DNA of 64,000 nucleotides from Blattamonas nauphoetae. Its lineage: Eukaryota; Preaxostyla; Oxymonadida. Both the position numbers and the translations under genes were made by a program. Position 1 is the first letter of the stretch, and every line of letters begins with the position of its first letter. Location: contig JARBJD010000018.1 of the NCBI GenBank assembly GCA_033064195.1, forward strand, positions 1 through 64,000. Reading direction: 5' to 3'. The notes beneath the pieces are model-generated. The model ran no database searches. It had not been told where the DNA came from and saw only the letters and a program-made list of their open reading frames with translations. This document shows positions 47,230-58,284 of the stretch, piece by piece.

Positions 47230-47811
47230 CGTCGGTGTTCGGCGCATCGGTGTCATTGGATGCTGCATTGACAGAGACATGGAGCGAACGAGTTGACATG
47301 TGTCTTCCTTTTCCTTTTCTTCATTCAATCTGCTACTATCTTTCACTAGACATTCACCATCTGGGATCCATTCAGGGGTGATATCGGATGTGAATCACGT
47401 GTCATGTCGTTCGGAGTATGTCCCCCTACAGTTGCATTTCATGTCATTCTCTCTTATTTTTCACTGTTGATCTTCCAAAAAAATCACAGAGACGTATAAC
47501 TCAAGACAGTTGATGATAGTGGAAAATGAACTCTCAACTCTCACTTGTTCTATCAAAAAGCAAAAATTACAGCCGGATCAGGTGGTCGTGTCGGGCAGTA
47601 TATCAAGTACGTGATACTTTTCACAGCCACCAAAAGTTCCAAATGCGTTCTGTCATGAAAAAAAAAGCACCAAAGTGAGATAAACAAAGAAATCACCAAA
47701 AATAAACAATCGTCCTTTATTGCGAATCCAATACAACAAAAAAACAATCTCAAATCGCCACTTGTCTTCTCCCTCAGACATAGTTGGCTCATTCTCCGCG
47801 ACAATATTGCT
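47230..47811. other. Intergenic with one short shared block
   Basis: No convincing gene. A 36-nt stretch at 47567-47602 matches 44263-44298 on the opposite strand with about two mismatches, inside the coding block for TAGSSRRVGQY of the neighbouring gene. It is probably a small exon fragment copied in inverted orientation. Confidence 0.45.
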
Positions 47812-50112
47812 CTACTCTCGCTGTGTCGTATCAACCTCCTTCTCTTCTTCCTTCTCTTGTTCCTCGTCGGTCTGCGCCTTGTTCTTCGTTTTTCTTCGAT
47901 ATACCAGAATAATCACCACAATTCCTCCTGCAATCGCCAGTGTCCCAACGATCGCAACTGGAATGGCCCATGCGAGGTGTCGTTTCGCGTCGAAGGCTAA
48001 CTTCCGTTTAGCCGTTTCGGAAAGAAGGGCAGATTCAGTGCATTGATCGTGTCCATAGCGAAGTCTGAAGCGCAAGTCGTTCGCACTATCGAGATGTGAG
48101 AGAAGAGATGAGTCGAGGATCATTTCAACTTTGGTTTCTGTGAAAAGAGTGGTTGATTGGTCGGAGATTAGAACAAGAACGGATTGTCCTTCCGACTTGT
48201 CCTCGAGCACTTCAAACACTTCCAAGAACAGCCCGCAAGGGATCAGGGTTTCGCCTGAGATTAAGATGACGTATTGCTTGCTCTTTTTGTCTCCCTCAGC
48301 TATTGACGTCCGCGGATTGAATGTCGGGATGAAGAGTGGAGCAGCCACATTCAAACTGTCGGACGTGATGATCACATTTTCGTCGGCTGAGATCCACAGT
48401 GACGGATGATCTCTCGTTCCATCTCCGCCGTAAAGGCTCTTAATCTCAATCACGCCTCCTCCACTGCAGTGGATGTTTCGGCGAGCGGACGGGAAGAGCA
48501 TGTGGCGGGGTCCATTGTCGGTGAAAACAGATGCTTCGATGGTGAGCTTTCCCTCTTCCATGTTGATCGCTCCTGACGGAAGCCTCTGAAACTCAGTGGA
48601 GTCGATTTCGGTTGTTGAATTGAAGAGATGGACAACACCAGTGTCCCATGCACAGAGCGAGTCGTCTTCGTTTGTCGCTGAAGACGAAATGAAGAGAAAA
48701 GAGCAGATCACGATGGTGACATCTGACGACGAGGCAGAGAGGAACACCAACGATGACAATGTGCATATCATGGCAGAGTGTGTGATGAAGATTGTTGAAG
48801 AATCTGTGGACAAGAACAGGACGGATGGTGACGTGCTTGTTAATTCAACGGCATCGAAGTTGACTGTGGAACCATGGGCAGAGATGAACACCAATTCCGA
48901 CTTTTCAATCCGAACAGTAACATAGTCAAAGTCCAAAGTCGCGTCATGAACGACAATCATCCCACTTTCGCTGCCCATCGAGGCTGAAGACGGCAGCACA
49001 AGTTTGGAGTTGACCCCTTCAAGTAAAACCTTTTGATTTCGGCCGATTTCGATCGGGGCGATTTGTTTGGTTGGACTGTCGATAAACAGCCGAACGGTTT
49101 GGATCTGCATCCGCTTCACAATCGCCCAAGCTTGATCGATTGTGGAGCACGGCCTGCTCCAATCCCCACACGACTCGGATGGACCCGGTGAACCTGTATT
49201 GCCCAATACAAAGAGGAATTCAGTGGGTTGGCGTGGGGTAGTCACGTCGCGGAGGTCGTAGAACCGAATCTGGATGGCGTCGCCAACAGGAGTGAGGGAG
49301 GTGAGTGTGTATGTTGCGTCGAACATGAAACCGTCCGAGGTGCCGAGAAAAATGACCTCTGATGTTCCGTGGTCAGGTGAATCCATCGTAACTTGAACAG
49401 AAATGCTGTTGTTGAACTCGGCAATGTACTTAGCGCCAGGCTCAAAGTCATGTCCAAGAAAATTGATAATGATGGAATAAGACATTTCGCTGGTATCATC
49501 AACGTAAATATCATGTAATATCGAAGGGAACTCGACGGTGAACAAGAGATTGCCAACTGTTGGGTCGGCATCACCATAAGAAACTGACGCGACGAGGTAG
49601 GTTTGTCCGTAGTTCAGTGTGTCTGGGTCGGATTCACTGATCGGGAAGGGGAATGATACAGTCCCATCTTCCATGTTCACATCGCTGGAGGGAATTGTCA
49701 GATCGGATCCTTCGAGAGAGAGTGTGTATGATCCTCGAACGACAGAGTTTCCTTTGAGTACAATTTCTATGATTCCATTTGAATGGTCATAGAACGTCTC
49801 AATTGAGTGGAAGTGCGGTTGTGCGTTATGAGAAACGGCGTTGTCGAACGGCTCAACCAAGACTGAGGACATTGTGGACTGTAAGTTCGGCCGACGACCA
49901 TCAAGAACTGTGTCAGATGAAGATGGACGGCGCGACGAATGATATTTGTTGGCCGGGACTGGTGGATGTGGCTCTTGATTTGGTGAGTTGTGATTCTCCA
50001 AGAAATCTCCACTTGTCTGCAGTGTGGGCGGCAAAACATTGTCGTGAGGTGAATTATCTTGGAACAGTTCGGAATGAGTAATTAAGACGGCAATTAAGAG
50101 AAGCGTCAGCAT
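47812..50112 (-). CDS. Beta-helix single-pass membrane protein, gene E (no kinase)
   Basis: Intact 766-residue protein. Signal peptide MLTLLLIAVLITHSEL, a Pro/Ser-rich linker, two Ig/IPT-like modules (for example VLKGNSVVRGSYTLSLEG), then a beta-helix region beginning SCGDWSRPCSTIDQAWAIVK. That region is homologous to the second helix region of copies A, B, D and F (CGESSRPCSSVEVGWEIVSQ). A membrane-proximal domain follows (LIPCGLFLEVFEV matches LIPCGLLLEVFE in B and D), then a transmembrane segment (WAIPVAIVGTLAIAGGIVVI) and a short basic then acidic tail ending DTTQRE. The tail has no kinase lobe. It is predicted to be a surface receptor or adhesin. It is most similar to gene G, about 0.2 kb upstream in the same orientation. 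Confidence 0.85.
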   Translation of the reverse strand: MLTLLLIAVLITHSELFQDNSPHDNVLPPTLQTSGDFLENHNSPNQEPHPPVPANKYHSSRRPSSSDTVLDGRRPNLQSTMSSVLVEPFDNAVSHNAQPHFHSIETFYDHSNGIIEIVLKGNSVVRGSYTLSLEGSDLTIPSSDVNMEDGTVSFPFPISESDPDTLNYGQTYLVASVSYGDADPTVGNLLFTVEFPSILHDIYVDDTSEMSYSIIINFLGHDFEPGAKYIAEFNNSISVQVTMDSPDHGTSEVIFLGTSDGFMFDATYTLTSLTPVGDAIQIRFYDLRDVTTPRQPTEFLFVLGNTGSPGPSESCGDWSRPCSTIDQAWAIVKRMQIQTVRLFIDSPTKQIAPIEIGRNQKVLLEGVNSKLVLPSSASMGSESGMIVVHDATLDFDYVTVRIEKSELVFISAHGSTVNFDAVELTSTSPSVLFLSTDSSTIFITHSAMICTLSSLVFLSASSSDVTIVICSFLFISSSATNEDDSLCAWDTGVVHLFNSTTEIDSTEFQRLPSGAINMEEGKLTIEASVFTDNGPRHMLFPSARRNIHCSGGGVIEIKSLYGGDGTRDHPSLWISADENVIITSDSLNVAAPLFIPTFNPRTSIAEGDKKSKQYVILISGETLIPCGLFLEVFEVLEDKSEGQSVLVLISDQSTTLFTETKVEMILDSSLLSHLDSANDLRFRLRYGHDQCTESALLSETAKRKLAFDAKRHLAWAIPVAIVGTLAIAGGIVVIILVYRRKTKNKAQTDEEQEKEEEKEVDTTQRE

Positions 50113-51331
50113 GGATGACAGAGATGGATAATGGGACGATCGATGCTTCTGTCACAACTCAACCAAAACTCTGTGATCATCTCCGAAAGTTTGAGAAAAA
50201 CAATGAGACAAGACGGATAATGACAGTTTCTAATTGCTTGTGAGATGAAGAACAGCAATGTCGGAAGGACAACAAAAGAATGTACAAAAGGTGATTGGTT
50301 CTTCTCCACTAGTAGACGCTGGAGGATTAATTTCCACAGTATTCGTCGCTTACTCGCGCTGTGTCGCCTTTTCTTCCTCTTTTTCCATCTCGTTGTTCTC
50401 TTTGGGGTCGTCAGTCTGCGCCTTGTTCTTCGATCGTCTTCGACAGACCAGAAGAATCACCACAACTCCTCCCACAATCGCCAGTGTCCCAACAATCGCA
50501 ACTGGAATGGCCCACGCCAGTTGTCGTTTCCCGTCGTTGGCGAATCTTTCTTTTGCCGAAAGGGAAAGAACGGCTGATGATTGAGTGCGTTGCTCGTGAC
50601 CAAAGCCAAGTCTGAAGCGCAATTCTTGCTGAATATCGAGTGTTGTGAGAGCCGATTGGCTGAGAACAAATTCTATTTTGGTCTCAGAGAATGATTTACA
50701 CGACTCGAGAGTCAACTCAAACGGGATGGATTTCCCATTTGGTTTCTTCTTGGACTCTTCAAACACTTCCAAGAACAGCCCGCAAGGGATCAGTGTTTTG
50801 CCTCCAATTGTGATGAAATTTTGTTTTTTCTTCTTGTCAAGTTCAGCTTTTGATGTCATCAGATCGAATGTCGGGACGAAGAATGGAGCATCCACATTCA
50901 CCTCATCGTCTCCTTCCAACGAACAGTCGTTGGCTGAGAACCACAGATGAGGATTAGAATCCGATGTTCCATCTCCACCGTAAAGGCTGACAATCTCAAT
51001 CTCGCCGTCTTCACTGCAGTGGATGTTTCGGTGAGCGGACGGGAAGGCAGTGTGGTTTGGTCCATTGTAAGTAAATGTAGATGCTTCGATGGTGAGATTT
51101 CCCGCTTCCATGTTGATCGCTCCTAACGGAAGATTCGAAAACGGTGTAGCAATGATTTGGGTTGTGGAATTGACGAGATGGACAGCTCCTGTGTCCCATG
51201 CACAGAGCGAGTCGTCTTCGTTGGTCGCTGATGACGAAGGACCTCTGACGGAAGAATCCTTGAAGATGACTGACGAAGAAAGGGCATAGATGAACACCAA
51301 CGATGGCGATTCAATCTCAACATAAACACCC

Positions 51332-51815
51332 TGGCAAGGGTGGACTTTCTGGGCCAAAAAACTCTAAGTAGTGGCAAAAAAGTTGTGCTCGGCGGGAGTC
51401 GAACCCCGAGCACAACAGTCGACAGAGGGGTTGGCTACCGCTAGGCCAAACGCGCCGCACGTTCACTTCCAAAAAATTGGTGTCTTGAAGGGAGAACTGC
51501 AGTAGATTGTCACTTCACGATACATCATGATCAATCGCTATGTTTTGAAAAATTGTAAGAAAATACGAGACATAAAGTTGAAATGAATCAAGAAAGCGTA
51601 AAGATGAAGTGATATAGTTCGCCGATCGACCTCATCAAACATGATCGAATGATCATCACATCCTCTGAGACGATCTCGACACTATGCACACTATTTCAAA
51701 ACGAATACGGATTTTCAACTTTATCTGTCACATTATTACGAGAGAATAGCCTAGTTGAACACTAAAGTCACAACACCCCTCGATCACCTTTGGCCCAGAA
51801 AGTCCACTCGTGCCA
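51332..51815. mobile_element. 484-bp TIR element inside gene G
   Basis: Inverted ends begin TGGCAAGGGTGGACTTTCTG and, at the other end reversed, TGGCACGAGTGGACTTTCTG. They match over about 27 bp with two differences. A 6-bp duplication ACACCC flanks it (51326-51331 and 51816-51821). It contains no protein frame but includes a tRNA-like segment with A- and B-box motifs and a T6 run. Non-autonomous; superfamily not assigned. Confidence 0.88.
51385..51460 (-). ncRNA. tRNA-like sequence in the 484-bp element
   Basis: On the minus strand, TGGCCTAGCGGTAG fits a Pol III A box and GGTTCGACTCC fits a B box. A T6 run follows within a few bases of the 3' end. The ends can pair as GTGC/GCAC and GGC/GCC only with a bulge, and the anticodon arm does not fold well. 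The B box also sits in an 11-bp perfect hairpin (GTTGTGCTCGG with CCGAGCACAAC). It may be a degenerate tRNA or an internal Pol III promoter rather than a working tRNA. Confidence 0.35.
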
Positions 51816-53250
51816 ACACCCTCAATTTCAAAAGAAGCGTCATGAACGACAATCATCCCATCTTCGTCCTTCATCGAGGCTGAAGACGGCAGCACGAGTT
51901 TTGGGCTGATCCCTCGGTGAAGAAAAACTTGTTGATTTCTGCCAATTTCAATTGGGACAATTTGTTTGGTTGGACTGTTGATGGTCAGGCGAACGGTTTG
52001 GATCAGCGTTTGCATCACAATCGCCCAAGCTTGATCGATTGTGGAGCACGGCCTGTTCCGATCTCCACACGACTCGGATGGATCCGATGAACTAGATGTA
52101 CCCAACAAAAGCTCAATCTGAGCGGGTTTGCGTCGGGTAGTCACGTCGTTGAGGTCGTATAACCGAATCTGGATGGCGTCGCCAACAGGTGTGATGGAGG
52201 TGAGTGTGTATGTTGCGCCGAACATGAAACCGTCCGAAGTGCCGATAAGAATCTCCTCTGATGTTCCTTGTTCTTCTGAATCCATCGTAACTTCCACAGA
52301 AATGCTGTTGTTGAACTTGGCAATGTGGACAGTGCCAGGCTCAAAGTTCTGCCCATCAAGAACGATAACGATCGAAAGGTTCATTTCGCTGCGATATTTG
52401 AAGTCAATACCAGTGCACATCGGGGGAGACTCGACGGTGAACGAGAGACGGTCAGTGGTTGCGTCGGAGCCTTCCAAATCAACTGACGCGACGAAGTAGG
52501 TGTGTCCATAGATGAGAGCAGCTAGGCTTGAATAATGTATTTGAAATTGGAATGATACGGTTCCCTCTTCCATGTCGACAACGTTGGATGTGCTTGTCAG
52601 AACATCGTTTTCGAGCGAGAGTGTGTAGAAACCCTCAATAACGTTGCTTCCTTTGAGTACAATTGTTATGACTTCATGGGAATGGTCATAGAACGTCTCT
52701 ATGGAGTTGAAGTACGGCTGTGAGTTTTGAGTTCTGGCGTTGTCGAATGACTCAACCAGTACTGATGACACTCTTGACTGCAAGTTCTGCCGACGACCAT
52801 CAAGAACTGTGCCAGATGAAGATGGATGGCGCGACGAAGCATAATAGTTGGCCGTGACTGGTGGACGGGGCGGCTGATTCTTGGAGTTTTGTTGTTCCAA
52901 GAAATCTCCACTTGTCTGCAGTGTGGGCGGCAAAACATTGTCGTGAGGTGAATTATCTTGTAAGAGTTCGGAATGAGTAATTAAGTTGCCAACTAAGAGA
53001 AGCGTCAGCATGGATGGTAGAGATGGATAATGGGACGATCTTTTCTTGTCTTTCATCTCAACCAAAACTTTGTGATCATCTCCGAATGTTTGAGAAAAAC
53101 AATGAGACAAGACGGATATCGCTGCATCGACGATAGAAAAGAAACAGAACAGCAAAAATGCAGAAAAAGTCAAACGAAGCGAAGATAAAGGTAAGCGGTT
53201 GCTTATTGCACCTCCCGAGTATGGTGAGAGAGCAAGACAATCGTTCATTT

Positions 53251-54290
53251 TCATTCATTCGGTTTCTGTGTCAATCCAAGAGCTCCATTATCCTCTTCAG
53301 CCGGTGTTGGTTTCCCCTCACCAACAACAGCGGTTGGATCCACCTCAAACGTTACATTCTCGCTGGGCTGATTTGGAGGCATCTGATACATCACCGCTTG
53401 GCCAGCTGGGACTTGGACAAACGTGCCGTTTGGTCCAGCGATGGCAGCGTTTGGAGGAGGGGCGTAGGCGGGTGCGACCAACACTGTTTGAGGTGCGGGC
53501 TGGTAGAGCTGGGATGGTTGGGGTTGGAGTTGTTGGTTTTCAGCGTCTTTCTTGGTTTTTCGACACTTGTGAGAATTTCGGCAACAGCATCCACGTCCAC
53601 AGCTTCCACAGCAGGAACAGCAACAACAAACACCACAAATTCCGAGGACGATCGCGACCACAAGAGAGACAGAGACGATTGCAATCCACGGAACAGCAAT
53701 TGGAATCCAGAGATTGTGAGAGAGTGGGATATGTTTCAGGGCGAACGATGGTTTGCCTGAAATCAACACATTCGATCCGGAACTGGATGATCTGCATTCG
53801 TCAAAAGTTGACGTCGTGAAATATTCGGCAACGTCAGCTCCATCCGCATCAACAATATCCAAAATTGGGGCATAGAGGGTGAGCTCTCTGAATGTTGTTG
53901 ATGTGACAGTCAGTGCTAGGCCAACAGAATCTAATTTCAAGATGAACGGAGTTTCATGGTTCCACGGGATCAGCATCGATTTCAACTGGTTCGAAGTCTC
54001 CAGAGTACGTGAAATCCTTGAAGACGGACGATGGTACTGGACAGGACAAACGACTTAAAGATGGAATGCCCTCCATTTAAAATGACTAATGGTGTGGTCA
54101 GAGTCTGGTCTGACAGGACACAGGAGGCGAAATCAAACGTAGCATTGGAGTGGATCGTCACAAAAGAGTCGGCACCGTTCATCTCAAGCGAAACTCCGTC
54201 GAGGTTGTGTGACGAAGATCGGACGTCACAGTTTCGGAGTTGGAGTAGATTCGGAGAGGTCATGTTTCGAGGATGACATTGCTGCCTTCA
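53251..54290 (-). pseudogene. Beta-helix membrane protein fragment, Cys-rich tail, gene H
   Basis: The 3' part (53251-53985 and upstream in frame) encodes a membrane-proximal domain, a transmembrane segment (IPIAVPWIAIVSVSLVVAIV) and a striking Cys cluster (CGVCCCCSCCGSCGRGCCC). It ends in a Pro/Gln-rich tail with PAYAPPP. The 5' part (53982-54263) is beta-helix-like (NGADSFVTIHSNATFDFASC) in another frame, and a third frame upstream (DDLYEGSNVILE) also looks related. No signal peptide was found. It appears to be a 5'-truncated gene with frame breaks near 54.02 and 54.26 kb, unless short introns join them. The Cys cluster could be palmitoylated or bind metal; inference. Confidence 0.55.
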
Positions 54291-54606
54291 TACAGGTCGT
54301 CACTCAATTTTAGTGGAGAGGGTCGATGTGAACATCGTTGTGAAAATATAAAGGGTGAGTGTTCATTGTCTTTTAATGTCGCCTCTGTGACACTGAGACC
54401 AATCTAGCTTTGGTGATTGACATCAAGAACTTCCGAATACCCAAAAATTCACGACAAACAACGAGAACAGAACCCCAAAAAAGCGAATGTTAATGGGGAA
54501 AAAGAAAAAGAGATGAACAAGCTGAACGGAACAGTTTAGTATGTCAAATAGACAAGTATGGTTGGTAGTATGAATGAAAAAATAGAAAATATTTCGAACA
54601 AAGCGA
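54291..54606. other. Intergenic
   Basis: About 0.3 kb, AT-rich near the end of the next gene. Nothing recognised. Confidence 0.4.
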
Positions 54607-57600
54607 CTAAGTGCATATACGTTGTTTTGAACGAACAAAACTGCAGACTGCACAAAACAGAAGCAAAACAGCTGCGATCAACGCTGGGAGCACAATTGGC
54701 GACCAGACAAAGCCATCTCCAAGCGGAGACAGTACAACTAGATTCACACCACACACCACGATTGGAAGAATCGAACACGGCGCCAGAATAGGCGCTGGAG
54801 CAGTTGATCGTGTTTTGTGTGGCGGGACCAGTCGGTTTGGGCCAAAGATCAGCGTGAGACAGAAAGTGAGCCACGAAGAACCTTTTGGATCGGGCTTCGT
54901 GTGAGTGGTAGTTTGAGGTTGGATCTCTGAGTGAAATGAGGTTGGTTGTGGAGTGGATGGGGGTGGAAGATGGATTCCTGCCGTCTGCGATGGCGGTGAC
55001 GACGGTTCCAGTGTGAGTGGAGTGGAAGAATGGGTGTTGGGTGGGGTCGGATAGTACATCACTGTGAGTGGAACAGGCGGTGGGTGACTCGAGATTGGAT
55101 GTGGACAGTTGAGTGATTGTGATGGTGTGGCTGGTGTGGCGTCGATTCGTGAAAATATGGTAGAATCGGCTTGTTTTGTCAGTGAGGGGAGAGTTGGGAG
55201 TGGTTGGGGTGGAGGAGGGAGGGTGGGTTCGAGTTTGAGAGGTGATTCCGACGACATTGCGATCGTTGCAGAAAAAGGATCGGAAAGAGCGATGGATTGT
55301 TCCACACAGATGACAGTGGATTGGAGTTCTTCATCCTTCTCCAATTCAGTCATCTCCTTCCCTTTCTCCTTTCCTCCCTTCCTCTCTCCTCGCCCCGACC
55401 ACACATGACCACACACAAACAGTAGAGGTACACAATACCCAAACACGAACAGCAACCACAGTGCTTGTCCAGTGTCGAACGCGTCGTGTGACACTCCTCC
55501 TTGCTCGTTCCTGTTAAAATACACGCGCACACTGAGCTGTGGATCAGGTGGCTTCCCAAAGATGATCGGCTGGGTGTGCAGAACGATGCAGACGACGGCG
55601 ATACAGAGGTGGGCGAGAGGAGGGAGGTGCGAATACGGGTATACAAGCTGGACGAGTGTTTGGATGATTCGAGTGGCGTAGGAGTGGCTTGGGAAGGAGA
55701 GGGACGGCGTGTGGGGGTTGGAGGAGAGGAGCTGAAGTCGGCGCATCGATTCTTCCTCACTTTCGGCTCCATCCCACACTTCCTTCCCACCTGCCTTCTC
55801 CGCTCTCCTCATCTTTTTCAACATTCGCAGCGCCTCTGCCTTCCTTCTCATTCTGTCCAACTGAACCACAATCCCAAAAGGAAGCAGGTTCGCGATGAAC
55901 GGAACAAGCCGATCCAAATGCCAGATCGACACGAATCGGAGCAACGGCGAGCAGTGCCTCGAAATATCGTCGCGACTGTTGAAGTCCTCATCGCTGAGCA
56001 GTGGCGTGGGGTTGGACACAGTCTCGTTGATCGCGTTGAAGGAGTTTTGACAAAGAGTGGCCAGAGATGATCGTGTCTTGCGATCGGATCCTGTCGACGA
56101 CGATTCTTGATTGGTGTCGTTGCCAAATCGTGTTCTCGACAGACAGCAGCCGAAACACGGCATCATCCAGCTCAGAACAAGCACTGAGAACAGGATTATC
56201 TCACCAGCGACGATTACATGACGCGAAATCCCAGCAATGTCCAAATTCGCTCCAAGTTGCAGTAACGGACGATACGGAAGTTGTGTGTATCCCTGCACCG
56301 AAAAGAAGCGAGGTGTGGACACGTGGACTGGTTCCGACGAACAATTCGACGTGTTCACCACAACGACCAGCGTGTACTGCTCAACGGCAGTGAAGTTGCT
56401 GGGATCCCATTCTGAGACAAATAGCGGGATGTGGTTGGGGTTTGGACCGGTTGCTCGATGCAGATCGAAGAATTGGGCTGTCGAGAGAGCGTCCGAATTC
56501 GATTTTTGGGACGCTGTTCCGGATGAGCGAGAATTTTGGAGAATCGACGTGTTTGCATACGCGGTCTGCACCAAAGCGTCGGCGTTGCTCACCTTCCCTT
56601 CCAGAATCACAACAAAAGCGTCATTCGGCACTTCCTTCGAGAAGATCAAAACTCGCAGATGGGTCGAATTCTGGACCAACGACCATCCGCTTCGCGATGT
56701 CATTTGCTCCGAACTGGGTGGATTAAGCACAGACACTAAAGTTCGAGGTGAATACGACACTTCGTCGGTCGAAGCGTCGGTGGACGATGACCAAAAGAAA
56801 TCGTCCCATCCAACCATTCCATGATCCACTGTGAACAGTCGGAATCCACGCGAACTCCCAAAGTCCACTGAGTTCAGTTCAGACCCTCCCAACGTGCCTT
56901 TTTCCGAGTTCACGAAATGGCGGTCGAACGTTGCGTGTTGATGGCCGTTCAGAAGAGCGATGACCGACGGATATTCTGAGATGAGGAGAGAAGACACGGA
57001 AATGGGAGAAAATGATGGCATATGATGATAGATGAAGAAATGGGAACATAAAATGTCGATTGAGATAGATATGAAGAGAATGTCGACAAAGAACACACTA
57101 TCAACATCTGTCGACAGCAGCTCAATCAAATCGGAGCGGAGTGGATCGTTCATGTACATCGTCGATGTGTGAGTCATCAGAAACACTCCCCCCGATTTCT
57201 TCGCCTTCAGCTTCTCCAGTTCTGATGCAATAGCATCCTGCATCTGCTGTGTGCCCAATTCTCCAATACCAGACTGAGGGTATCCAGAGAACGTTCCAAA
57301 TGGATGTGTGAGAGCTGCAGGAGGAACGAAAAGTGAGAAGAGAATGATGAGAATAATATGGAGAATAACATTAAAATGAGGGGATAAATCAGAAATAATG
57401 TGGAGACAAAAATTTGAGATGATGAAAGAGAAGAGATGGTAACAAACATGGTTCCAGAATGTCGTCAATCACAACGAAGTCAAAATGAGCGTCTTCCGAA
57501 TAATCGTCCTTCATCAGTGAATCGGATGGGATCCTCAGTGTCGACGTGTACACATGGCTTTTCAGATGACCACACGACGAATAGTTCACAAATCGATCTT

Positions 57601-58284
57601 CCGAACCGAATGGCAGAACAACTCCAACAGCTGGCAATACAAGAACAGAAAGAGAAGAAGGAGAAGAGAAATAATTATAGATGAAGAATCAACAAAAAAA
57701 TCACAAAACGACACAAAGTTGAGAAAAATGAGATGGAATGAGGCAGACAGTCGTGGTTCCCTCGTTGGTCAACCCAAAATGAGCAGTCGTCCCATCCACG
57801 TACCGAAAGAGGACTGAAATAGTCCTCCCATTCCGAATCAATCAACATCGTCGTTTGATGGTTTCTGTCAATCGAGAAGATGGGAAATGTCGGACGATTC
57901 ATCAAAGATGACAAAAAGAGTCACACGCTGCCATGTTGTGAACCAAATCGCCCGTCACAATCACTTTTCCCGGTTTTATCAAGTCTTCCACAATTTCCGA
58001 GAGGAAAAATCTGAAAAATCAATCAATCACTCCTCAAAACAAATGGCATACTCCCATTCTTCACGGTCCTTATATGTTTCTCCCATGTGCACATCAGTCA
58101 CTTGCAAAAATGTTCCGATGCCTGTTGCTTGGTTCCCAAGTACCGCTTCTTCAGTCGTCAAGATGCGAGCGTCATCCAACGGATTTAGCAGTGGAACATC
58201 ATTCACAAAGAGGGAGGAGAGGAGAGATACACCGCATGATTGCAGGATAAAGAAGAGAAATAAAGATATCGTGGAGCACAACAT
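54607..58284 (-). CDS. TMEM62-like transmembrane metallophosphoesterase, six exons
   Basis: Calcineurin-like phosphoesterase with a multipass C-terminus. Exons are 58031-58284, 57927-58010, 57749-57864, 57448-57630, 57099-57314 and 54607-56975. Borders are GT-AG and the frame is continuous. Metal-binding motifs appear in the right order on separate exons: QVTDVHMGE (DxH), VIVTGDLVHN (GD), VDQRGNHD (GNHD), FLMTHTS (H) and NGHQHATF (GHxH). The ATG at 58284 starts a signal-like segment (MLCSTISLFLFFILQ). After the catalytic domain come about seven hydrophobic segments, with a roughly 190-residue Ser/Thr/Pro-rich insert between the fourth and fifth. Intron 1 appears to be only 20 nt. The substrate is unknown even for animal TMEM62. 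It is divergent from copy F, 226 bp away. Confidence 0.85.

Larger units (their letters stand above)
50350..53011 (-). pseudogene. Beta-helix membrane protein, gene G, split by an insertion
   Basis: Close paralogue of E. The start at 53011 aligns its signal peptide (MLTLLLVGNLITHSELLQDN) with E. A longer open frame reaches 53254 but has no support. The order is signal peptide, linker, Ig/IPT-like modules, beta-helix region, LIPCGLFLEVFEE domain, transmembrane segment (WAIPVAIVGTLAIVGGVVVI) and a short tail ending KATQRE. A 484-bp TIR element plus a 6-bp duplication interrupts it at 51332-51815. With the insert and one duplication disregarded, the alignment to E is exactly colinear in length, so the insertion is the only obvious lesion. 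Its 490 nt would shift the frame if not removed. Confidence 0.8.

Noticed and set aside
47553-47834. A 93-codon minus-strand ORF before gene E
   Set aside because: Hydrophobic, low similarity to anything nearby and overlapping the 3' end of gene E, with no ATG context or exon borders to support it.
51332-51815. A mobile intron (introner) that splices out of gene G
   Set aside because: The only GT-AG choice at the duplicated hexamers removes 489 nt of a 490-nt insertion and leaves a shifted frame. Kept only as a testable alternative.
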